11,199 nt of DNA from Treponema sp. (lineage in GTDB: Bacteria > Spirochaetota > Spirochaetia > Treponematales > Treponemataceae), in the NCBI GenBank assembly GCA_014804085.1, contig JAAVAM010000015.1, positions 1-11,199 on the forward strand, in the 5' to 3' direction. Positions 1-6,807 of this stretch are shown here, one piece after another. Numbering within the stretch: the first letter of the stretch is position 1; every line of letters starts with the position of its first letter. The translations under genes were made by a program, and so were the position numbers. The notes beneath the pieces were generated by a model. That model made no database searches. It worked only from the letters and a program-made list of their open reading frames with translations, and had not been told where the DNA came from.

Positions 1-2929
1 CGGAAAGCCCGCGCTTGTTTGAATCGGAAAGGAACGCTCCCGAATTGCACGTGTCAAGCATGACGAGCGTCTTGCCCGCTTTGATTTTGGAAAGGTTCGC
101 CAGCAGGTCGTTCTTGGAGATGCCGCCGTTCGGAATGCTGTCTTTGGACGTGTAGCGGAAATCGGACGGAAGATAATAATAGTCGCCGTCGTCATACGTC
201 GTGCCGTGGCCGGAGACAAAGAACACGAACACGTCGTCCGCGCGGATATGCTGTGAAAGGCGCGAGAATTCCGCCGCAAGTTTTTCTTTCGTCACTTCGC
301 TGTCGTTGAGTTGCGAGACATGGACATTCCTGTACAGCCCAGATTTCTGCTTTTGGAATCCTTCTGCCACTGATTGGGCATCGGGCACGGCATAGTTGAG
401 CCACAGCGACTTGTCACGGTAGCGGTTGATGGCGGCGGTCAGCACATACAAGTCGGGCTTTGCCGTCGCACCGCGCCATACAACTTGCGCCGAAGAGCGC
501 ACGCTTTCCACAAGCCCTGCTCCGTTGAGTGCGAACGCTTCAAGCGTGTTGCTTCCGTTCTGAAGCGTGACAGTATGGCGGAACGAAACTATCTCCCCGT
601 CCGCAGAAGCAATACCGTCAGAAAGGCGGATTGCCTTGCCGTTCAAAAGCAGGTTCACCGCGCCGATGCCGCCGCCCGTGTTCTGCACGGAAATATCGAA
701 CGTCATGTCGCGCCCTGATGATTCTGCGGGAATGTCTAAAAGCGACACCGCCGGGGCGCGTCCGCTGCGCACGAGCGACGCAAGCCGCACCGATGACGCA
801 TACGCGGAGATGTCCTCGCCGCGCATTTTTGCCGCCACCAAGTCGGGGCGGTAGTAGGTGTCGTACACTTGATCAATGCCGATAACGTCCATGCCGTCCA
901 CGATGTAGACTAGATTCTGCGTAGCCCACTCGCTGCCGCAGAAGAAGCCTTCGGGGGTGTATGTGAGCCATTCGTAGTATTCGCCGTTTATTGTGGTGGA
1001 AAGCAGTGTGCCGTTCTGCGCATCCCAAATTTTGATAGTGCAGTCCTTGTTTCCACTTGCAATATATTTTCCGTCGGGCGACCATGCAATGGAGTATACT
1101 TGATAGGAATGCCCTGACATGGTGAGCAGTTCCTTGCCGTTCGCGGCATTCCAGATCTTCACGAAGCCATCATAACTCCCGATGGCAATGTACTTTCCAT
1201 CGGGCGACCATGCCACGGAGTTTACCCGATAGGAATGTCCTGACAGAGTACGCAGTTCCTTGCCGCTTGCGGCATCCCAGACTTTTACGGACTTGTCATC
1301 ACTCCCACTTGCAATGTACTTTCCATCGGGCGACCATGCCACGGAGTTTACATCGTCGGAATGCCCTGACAGAGTGCGCAGTTTTTTGCCGCTCGCGACA
1401 TTCCAGATCTTCACGAAGCCATCACAACTCCCGCTTGCAATGTACTTTCCGTCGGGCGACCATGCCACGGAGTTTACCAGATAGGAATGTCCTGATAGAG
1501 TGCGCAATTCCTTTCCACTTGTGGCATCCCAGACTTTCACGGACTTGTCATAACTCCCGCTGGCAATGTACTTGCCATCGGGCGACCATGCCACGGAGTC
1601 CACAGGGTCGGAATGCCCTGACAAAGTGTGCAGCTTTTTGCCGCTCGTGGCATTCCAGATCTTCACGAAGCCATCATCACCCCCGCTGGCAATGTACTTG
1701 CCATCGGGCGACCATGCAATGGAGTATACCCGATAGGAATGCCCTGACAGGATGCGTAGTTCCTTGCCGCCTGAGGCATCCCAGACTTTCACTGAGTCGT
1801 CATAACTCCCGCAGGCGATGTGCTTGCCGTCGGGCGACCATGCAATGGAGTATGCCAGATAGGAATGCCCTGACAGGGTGAGCAGTTCCTTACCGCTCGA
1901 GGTATCCCAGATTTTTACGGACTTGTCACCACTTGCGCTGGCGATATGCTTCCCGTCGGGCGACCATGCAATGGAGTATACCCGATAGGAATGCCCTGAC
2001 AGAGTATACAGCTTTTTGCCGCTTGCGGCATCCCAGACTTTCACGGAGGCATCAATAGTTCCGCAGGCGATGTGCTTGCCGTCGGGTGACCATGCTACGG
2101 AGTACATAGTACTGGAATGTCCTGACAGAGTGAGCAGTTCCTTGCCGCTTGCGGCATCCCAGACTTTTACGGACTTGTCATAACTTCCGCTTGCAATGTA
2201 TTTTCCATCGGGTGACCATGTCACGGAGTTCACAGAGTCGGAATGCCCTGACAGGGTGAACAGTTCCTTGCTGCTTGCGGTATCCCAGATTTTTACGGAC
2301 TTGTCACTACTTCCGCTGGCGATATGTTTTCCATCGGGCGACCATGCCACGGAGTTCACATCGTTGGAATGCTTGAGCGTGTACAACTCTTTTCCGCTTG
2401 CGGCATCCCAGATTTTCACGGAGTTGTCCCAGCTCCCGCTTGCAATGTACTTTCTATTGGGCGACCACGCCACAGATTCCACAAAGCTGGAATGCCCTGA
2501 CAGGGTGAGCAGTTCTTTTCCGCTTGCGGCATCCCAGACTTTTACGGACTTGTCATAACTCCCGCTGGCAATGTATTTTCCATCGGGTGACCATGTCACG
2601 GAGTTCACATAGTGGGAATGCCCTGATAGGGTGAACAGCTCCTTGCCGCTTGCGGCATCCCAGATTTTTACGGACTTGTCATAACTCCCGCTGGCAATGT
2701 ATTTTCCATCGGGCGACCATGCCACGGAGTTCACTTTGTCTGAGTGTCCATGTTGAAATCGCAATTCCGGCTCTGGACGTTCCGTGCCGTTTTTCGCAGT
2801 GCCAATCTTCTCCGCGACAATGCCGCGGGCTGTTTCTTGCGCAGGACAAAGCGCAGTTGCGCAAAATATCGCACAGGCAAGTACAGCGCGGATAGTGGGT
2901 ATTTTTGCAATGGTGGCGGAAATGTTCAT
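1..2929 (-). CDS. Secreted WD40-repeat caspase-family protein (partial, C-terminus off the left edge)
   Basis: The frame is open from the ATG at 2929-2927 to the window edge (976 codons, no stop). An AGGAGA Shine-Dalgarno at 2936-2941 supports this start. Residues 1-31 look like a Sec signal peptide (basic K9/R14, hydrophobic 15-28, cleavage near 28-31); VLAC at 16-19 is a weaker lipobox alternative. Residues about 60-637 hold 14 WD repeats with WSPDGK and KxWD motifs, the number needed for two seven-bladed propellers. Then come a degenerate blade-like stretch (WLTYTPEG), an Ig-like beta region (about 700-815) and a caspase domain from about 824. The catalytic dyad is intact: His908 in SGHG and Cys961 in DTCNSG, 53 residues apart. 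The family is peptidase C14/orthocaspase, whose known members mostly cleave after basic residues; the substrate here is unknown. The gene lies downstream of the DUF89 fusion gene and the hairpin array. The caspase C-terminal end is not visible. Confidence 0.92.
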   Translation of the reverse strand, partial: MNISATIAKIPTIRAVLACAIFCATALCPAQETARGIVAEKIGTAKNGTERPEPELRFQHGHSDKVNSVAWSPDGKYIASGSYDKSVKIWDAASGKELFTLSGHSHYVNSVTWSPDGKYIASGSYDKSVKVWDAASGKELLTLSGHSSFVESVAWSPNRKYIASGSWDNSVKIWDAASGKELYTLKHSNDVNSVAWSPDGKHIASGSSDKSVKIWDTASSKELFTLSGHSDSVNSVTWSPDGKYIASGSYDKSVKVWDAASGKELLTLSGHSSTMYSVAWSPDGKHIACGTIDASVKVWDAASGKKLYTLSGHSYRVYSIAWSPDGKHIASASGDKSVKIWDTSSGKELLTLSGHSYLAYSIAWSPDGKHIACGSYDDSVKVWDASGGKELRILSGHSYRVYSIAWSPDGKYIASGGDDGFVKIWNATSGKKLHTLSGHSDPVDSVAWSPDGKYIASGSYDKSVKVWDATSGKELRTLSGHSYLVNSVAWSPDGKYIASGSCDGFVKIWNVASGKKLRTLSGHSDDVNSVAWSPDGKYIASGSDDKSVKVWDAASGKELRTLSGHSYRVNSVAWSPDGKYIAIGSYDGFVKIWNAANGKELLTMSGHSYQVYSIAWSPDGKYIASGNKDCTIKIWDAQNGTLLSTTINGEYYEWLTYTPEGFFCGSEWATQNLVYIVDGMDVIGIDQVYDTYYRPDLVAAKMRGEDISAYASSVRLASLVRSGRAPAVSLLDIPAESSGRDMTFDISVQNTGGGIGAVNLLLNGKAIRLSDGIASADGEIVSFRHTVTLQNGSNTLEAFALNGAGLVESVRSSAQVVWRGATAKPDLYVLTAAINRYRDKSLWLNYAVPDAQSVAEGFQKQKSGLYRNVHVSQLNDSEVTKEKLAAEFSRLSQHIRADDVFVFFVSGHGTTYDDGDYYYLPSDFRYTSKDSIPNGGISKNDLLANLSKIKAGKTLVMLDTCNSGAFLSDSNKRGLS
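1019..2752 (-). repeat. 14 tandem WD40 units (about 126 bp each)
   Basis: The codons for SPDGK recur near 1074, 1200, 1326, 1452, 1578, 1704, 1830, 1956, 2082, 2208, 2334, 2457, 2583 and 2709. The period is 126 bp, apart from one 123-bp step where the usual SGH is shortened to KH around 2370. The units are similar in DNA as well as protein: 2521-2587 and 2647-2713 differ at one base in 67. This points to recent duplication or gene conversion. The unit at 2457 reads WSPNRK instead of WSPDGK. Confidence 0.95.
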
Positions 2930-2943
2930 AATTGTTCTCCTAT

Positions 2944-2985
2944 AAAAAGCCAAGAGCGATTTTGGAAAATCGCTTTTGGCTTTTT
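2944..2985. terminator. Bidirectional hairpin with T-tracts, abutting the caspase gene's ribosome binding site
   Basis: Two 20-nt arms (2944-2963 and 2966-2985) pair with one mismatch around a GG loop. Either strand ends in TTTTT after a GC-containing stem, which is the form of a Rho-independent terminator. On the minus strand it ends 2 nt before the AGGAGA Shine-Dalgarno of the WD40-caspase gene (2936-2941), so no promoter fits between them. It could end transcripts from the upstream DUF89 gene or act as an attenuator for the caspase gene. Confidence 0.7.
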
Positions 2986-2987
2986 GC

Positions 2988-3015
2988 GCACATTCGCAAC
3001 ACAGTGAGAATGTGC
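2988..3015. repeat. Inverted repeat, 8-bp perfect stem
   Basis: GCACATTC at 2988-2995 pairs perfectly with GAATGTGC at 3008-3015 across a 12-nt loop. It is the second of four adjacent hairpins in the spacer between the DUF89 fusion gene and the caspase gene. Confidence 0.75.
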
Positions 3016-3025
3016 ATTAAATATG

Positions 3026-3046
3026 CAAGTTTCCAACGGAAACTTG
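3026..3046. repeat. Inverted repeat, 9-bp perfect stem with 3-nt loop
   Basis: CAAGTTTCC at 3026-3034 pairs perfectly with GGAAACTTG at 3038-3046 around the loop AAC. It is the third hairpin of the spacer and lies 2 nt from the next one. Confidence 0.8.
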
Positions 3047-3047
3047 T

Positions 3048-3090
3048 CATGATAAAAAGTTGGCGACACTTCAGACAACTTTTTATCATG
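3048..3090. repeat. Inverted repeat, 15-bp perfect stem with 13-nt loop
   Basis: CATGATAAAAAGTTG at 3048-3062 is the exact reverse complement of 3076-3090. It is the first hairpin met by transcripts leaving the DUF89 fusion gene, whose stop is at 3122-3124. Both arms carry a five-base A or T run. It may be the 3' end structure of that transcript, part of a dispersed palindromic element, or both. Confidence 0.8.
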
Positions 3091-3121
3091 TCTCCTTGAA
3101 ATTGGCTTATTTGCGGCGGTG

Positions 3122-5800
3122 TCATCCCTTGGAATGCGATGACTCTTCATCTACGAAAAAATACATTAAAATGGGACGGTTTTCCGTATCATAATAGTTT
3201 TTTATGTCGTAATAATCATAGGGAGCATTCTTTCGGTCACCGGCAATTTGCTGCAATGTCTGTTTCAGCATTTGCTGGAATTTCTGTTTGACTTCTTGAT
3301 TGACCTCTCTTTTTTCTCCGTAATTTGAAATTTTGAGCAGTTCCTGCATCATAGTTTCTGAATCGTATGTGCTTCCGTGCAGGTTGGAATTTGCTTTGGT
3401 TTTGGAATAGTTCCACAGAATGACGGCGCACAGTTCCCGCGCAAAAACTCCGGCGCACATTGCTATGTGTTGCAGGATGCCTATCTCTATTTCACCGATT
3501 TCATTGCTTTTGTCAAAACGCACTGCATACTCAAAGTCGGAAATATCCTTGACCGCCCGGAGCGCAGGGCGCAAGTTTTCTTCTTTCGCCTTTGTCGCCT
3601 CTTCTTCCAAAATATGCTGTGCAGAAGCCAATGGGAACATTTCGCGGTGGTAAGATTCATACGGATGTTCGGATTGGAATTTTTCCGCCACTTCGTCGTG
3701 AAACTTTTTTATAGAGGAAGCGATGACACCTTCCTCAAGGAAACGGATGAAGTCGCGGTATTCGATAAAGCCGGTTTTCTTGCTGTCAAGATTTTTGTAC
3801 CGTTTGAGCGAGCGGTATGCCCAGCCGATGCTCCATACAGGATAATTTTCATGCAATTGGAATGCGACCATCCGGGAAAGATGTGCGTCCGTGCGGTGCA
3901 GTTCGTTCTGCGTATCTTTTATACGCTCCTGAAAACGCTCATCTACCATTTGTTTCACGTTTTCCTTGGCGTATTCCTCGAGACCTTTCTCAACTTCTCT
4001 CTTTAGAAGCACTTTCGGAATAATGAGCGTTCCCGTGAGAAAAATGGCGTACCCCGTCAGCAGGAGCGTAAAATCAATCCGCCCGGCAACGTCTCCGTAT
4101 TTCAGTTCTGCGGTTTTCGCAGGCTGTTTTGGTTCTGACTGTTCCGACGGGGTGGGACTGACGATAATTATGCCTCTCTGATTTCGCTGTGTCTCTTGAA
4201 AGTGTTCAGTTTTTTGCGTTTTTGGCAAGTCGGAATTTTCGTGCGCTATGACGACCGTCTGCGCTATCACGGGAATGGTGCTGACTGCAAGCATGGCAAG
4301 AATCAGCACGATTGCCATAGTATAACATATATTTATGGTGATATAAAACCCGTTCTTTTTTCCATTGTCGGGATTTTTTGTATTTTGTTGTTCTCTGGCG
4401 TTTGTGGCGGGCGGCTTTGACTCCGCATTCTTGCTGTCGTCCGCACCGCTATGCTTCGATCGTGAGGCTTTCTCTTTCTCTTTTTGCGCTTCTTTTTTAT
4501 AGTGATCGTATCTATTGCACCTGAAATGCACAACTGCCCATTTTCCGCTGCCTTTGAAACGCTGGTCGGCAGGTGCGCCGTGGCTATCGCTGCTTTTTGC
4601 CGTGTGGTAGGCGGCTTCCGATACGCCGACAAGCACGTCCGACTTGATGACGCGCGGCGCAAAAATCGGCACGTCCCCGAACACGCCTTTCGTGCGTTCA
4701 AGAAAGGAATCCGTATACGGCCAGTCCCTGTCCTCCACGAGCCGCCGATAGTTCAAGTCGCCTTTGACGATAATCAAATCGCTGTTGCACAACTGCTCGC
4801 GCAATTTGCTTTCTTCCGGCATTTTCTTGAAGCAGTATGGCGCAGCCCAGAACATATCGTCTTCGATTTCGATTTTTCCTTCATGGATATAGTTGTTGCA
4901 CTGCGCAGCGCACTCTGTTCCATCATGCCGCATAATGGCGTTCATCATAAAGCCGAAATCTTCTTTCGTCGCGTCCGAGACAAAGAACGGGTACGGCTTG
5001 AGATGAAACACAACTTTTTCAACGATGTTGTTGGACAAAAAATAGCAGGCGAGGTATAGGTCGGAAAACAGTTCCTTGCCCGCGTTGTCGCAAATGATGT
5101 CGAAGCGTTTGAATTTTTTGTTGGCATTAAGATATTGAAACAGAATTTCCGTGTCATCGTGCAGAAGATTGACGTCTTCCATTCCGTAATCAAAGCGTTC
5201 TTTTGCGTTCAGCTGGCTCAAATCGCTCGTGTTTGCGGACAGACAGTATTGGATGCATGTGCGGAAGGTCTTGAGGGTGAAGCCGTCTTGCGTTCCTGGT
5301 GAAGGAAGTTCGCCCAGTTTTTTGATGAATGCATCCCGACTATTTTCCAAGCTGTCTTTCTTCTCCGTCGCGAAAAAGTCATATTGGTTTGAAAAGTATT
5401 TTTTCTGAGCGAGCAGTGCATGATAGAACAGGACTTCCGATTCAAAAAATGGGGCGCACTTGAAGAACTGTCTGAGCGTGCTCTCCCTTGTTAGTTTTTC
5501 TTTAGGATATTCGGGAGGCGAATGACGTTGTATTTTTTCATTTACGGTGTTCAGGAAATGTTTGACACCGTAGTCGTCAAGCAACGAGTATGAATTCGGA
5601 TTGTCTGATTCTTTCGGCTTAAGAGCCTCATTGACCGTCTTTTCCAAAAAGTCCTTCTCATAATCTCCCGAACAATAATCTTTAAAAATTTTGCGGAAGC
5701 GCGTTCTTGCCGTAAAGTGCGCGAACGATTCTTTTCCAAGATCTTGGACTTCATCTTTTCCGATGAAAAAATAGTCTGCCTGCTTCTTGTCTGTTTCCAT
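3122..5800 (-). CDS. DUF89/ARMT1-like phosphatase domain fused to a two-pass membrane anchor and an unknown cytoplasmic domain
   Basis: 892 residues; the ATG at 5800-5798 follows GGAG at 5808-5811. Residues about 20-430 match the DUF89/ARMT1 metal-dependent phosphatase pattern: a helical start (SFAHFTARTRFRKI), CDNAGKELFSDL with D238/N239, FHLKPYPFFVSD with D276, VKGDLNYRRL at 345-354 with K346, and a closing GKWAVVHF near 419-426. Family members act on phosphorylated metabolites (damage-control phosphatases); the metal-binding and catalytic residues appear present. A charged linker (430-484) leads to TM1 (about 486-514), a proline-rich loop (515-575), TM2 (about 576-598) and a charged, partly coiled C-terminal domain (600-892) that I do not recognise. 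There is no signal peptide, and lysines flank both helices on the same side, so both soluble domains should be cytoplasmic and the loop periplasmic. The gene starts 35 nt after the DUF4384 gene, probably in one operon. DUF89 proteins are usually soluble single-domain enzymes, so this fusion is unusual. Confidence 0.85.
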   Translation of the reverse strand: METDKKQADYFFIGKDEVQDLGKESFAHFTARTRFRKIFKDYCSGDYEKDFLEKTVNEALKPKESDNPNSYSLLDDYGVKHFLNTVNEKIQRHSPPEYPKEKLTRESTLRQFFKCAPFFESEVLFYHALLAQKKYFSNQYDFFATEKKDSLENSRDAFIKKLGELPSPGTQDGFTLKTFRTCIQYCLSANTSDLSQLNAKERFDYGMEDVNLLHDDTEILFQYLNANKKFKRFDIICDNAGKELFSDLYLACYFLSNNIVEKVVFHLKPYPFFVSDATKEDFGFMMNAIMRHDGTECAAQCNNYIHEGKIEIEDDMFWAAPYCFKKMPEESKLREQLCNSDLIIVKGDLNYRRLVEDRDWPYTDSFLERTKGVFGDVPIFAPRVIKSDVLVGVSEAAYHTAKSSDSHGAPADQRFKGSGKWAVVHFRCNRYDHYKKEAQKEKEKASRSKHSGADDSKNAESKPPATNAREQQNTKNPDNGKKNGFYITINICYTMAIVLILAMLAVSTIPVIAQTVVIAHENSDLPKTQKTEHFQETQRNQRGIIIVSPTPSEQSEPKQPAKTAELKYGDVAGRIDFTLLLTGYAIFLTGTLIIPKVLLKREVEKGLEEYAKENVKQMVDERFQERIKDTQNELHRTDAHLSRMVAFQLHENYPVWSIGWAYRSLKRYKNLDSKKTGFIEYRDFIRFLEEGVIASSIKKFHDEVAEKFQSEHPYESYHREMFPLASAQHILEEEATKAKEENLRPALRAVKDISDFEYAVRFDKSNEIGEIEIGILQHIAMCAGVFARELCAVILWNYSKTKANSNLHGSTYDSETMMQELLKISNYGEKREVNQEVKQKFQQMLKQTLQQIAGDRKNAPYDYYDIKNYYDTENRPILMYFFVDEESSHSKG

Positions 5801-5835
5801 GGTGTTTCTCCTTAAAGATGATTTTTCACGCCACG

Positions 5836-6807
5836 CTAATTCATCACCGTATACGTAATCTTATAGACATTCGTCTCATACTCTTCCGCAGACTGTTGCT
5901 TGACCGCCATAATGCCGCGCGAAGTCTGCTGAATGTCGCCACGATTGTATGTACCGCCAGAATCCTGCGCGGGAAGCCCTGCCGGAGACGTGGAGGCATA
6001 GACAAGAATCTGCTCCGCGCCGTACACGCCGTCAACGACTTTGTACACCTGCCCGGCGATGTCGGGGAAGACTTTCACTTCGTCTGCGCGCATAAAATTG
6101 TCCCGCACGGGAAGCCAGTTTTTGTCGCCGTTCGCGTCGATGCACAAAAGCGCGATGTACGAATCCTTTTGCGTGGAAATCATAAAGCGCACGATGTCAT
6201 TCGGGTGGAGGATGTCAACTTGTTTGTTATGTTCGTCGAGCATACTGGCTTTAATACGGAAAGAATCGCTAGACATATCGTTTTCTGTTTCCATAAAATC
6301 CGCCGCGATTTCTTTTGCCAGTTCGTAGTTGTCAGGTTCGTATTTCATATTGCGCAGACTGCTCGCGGAAAATATTACGGACGACTTTTTTGTATTTCCC
6401 GCAAATTGCTTGTAAGAAAAAAATATCTGTACCTTGTCGCTCTGTCGCATAAATGTTGACGCAAGCACCCCAGCGGGAAATTTTCGCTGCACCCACTTCT
6501 CGGCATCAATTTCGTACACGCCGCTGTCTTTCAGTTCCGAGAGGAACAGTTCGGACTGGCGATCCGCGTCCAAATTGAAAAGTTCTTTTTCGGCATCGGA
6601 CAAAGCAATTTCTATCACCTCTTTCAGATACACCGAAAATTGCGATGCCGTGTCCGTCTCTGAATAGGTGGGCGTTTCAACTTGAATCACAATATCCTTT
6701 GCGGGAATGATTTTGTTGACGGCTTTTGCCACTTCCTCGGAAAAGTCAAACGCGAAGCATGACATTCCAATCCGCAGAATGCAAATTGATGACAATAGTT
6801 TTTTCAT
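5836..6807 (-). CDS. Exported DUF4384-domain protein
   Basis: 323 residues. The ATG at 6807-6805 overlaps the upstream stop as ATGA, and a GGAGG lies just before it inside the end of the upstream gene, so translation is probably coupled. Residues 1-19 form a signal peptide (KK, then a hydrophobic stretch, cleavage near CFA/FDF); C17 lacks a good lipobox. Residues about 25-175 are a predicted alpha/beta region (VLASTFM, VQIFFSYKQF) that faintly resembles FlgO/CsgG-type periplasmic domains; this is a weak inference. Residues about 183-275 fit DUF4384: DIVRFMISTQKDSYIALL, then CIDANGDKNWL, then VYGAEQILVYAST. DUF4384 is often fused to, or found near, bacterial caspases, which fits the caspase gene in this cluster. 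Its biochemical role is unknown; a periplasmic ligand- or partner-binding role is plausible. Confidence 0.75.
   Translation of the reverse strand: MKKLLSSICILRIGMSCFAFDFSEEVAKAVNKIIPAKDIVIQVETPTYSETDTASQFSVYLKEVIEIALSDAEKELFNLDADRQSELFLSELKDSGVYEIDAEKWVQRKFPAGVLASTFMRQSDKVQIFFSYKQFAGNTKKSSVIFSASSLRNMKYEPDNYELAKEIAADFMETENDMSSDSFRIKASMLDEHNKQVDILHPNDIVRFMISTQKDSYIALLCIDANGDKNWLPVRDNFMRADEVKVFPDIAGQVYKVVDGVYGAEQILVYASTSPAGLPAQDSGGTYNRGDIQQTSRGIMAVKQQSAEEYETNVYKITYTVMN

Noticed and set aside
1210..1881. 223-codon plus-strand reading frame rich in repeated MPRS and RATM segments
   Set aside because: It is the antisense of the WD40 repeat array; the repetition comes from the real minus-strand gene.
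2944..3090. Integron attC site or retron-like RNA
   Set aside because: The hairpins lack the GTTRRRY/RYYYAAC core sites of attC, and there is no integrase or reverse transcriptase in the window.
2926..3150. 74-codon minus-strand frame across the hairpin spacer
   Set aside because: It starts inside the end of the DUF89 gene, has no ribosome site, and encodes palindrome-derived sequence. The overlapping 61-codon frame at 2940-3125 is rejected for the same reason.
3377..4006. 209-codon plus-strand frame with hydrophobic stretches
   Set aside because: Antisense to the DUF89 fusion gene, whose motifs, start and ribosome site are convincing. The same applies to 4484-5059.
5818..6459. 213-codon plus-strand frame
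   Set aside because: Antisense to the DUF4384 gene, with no recognisable domain.
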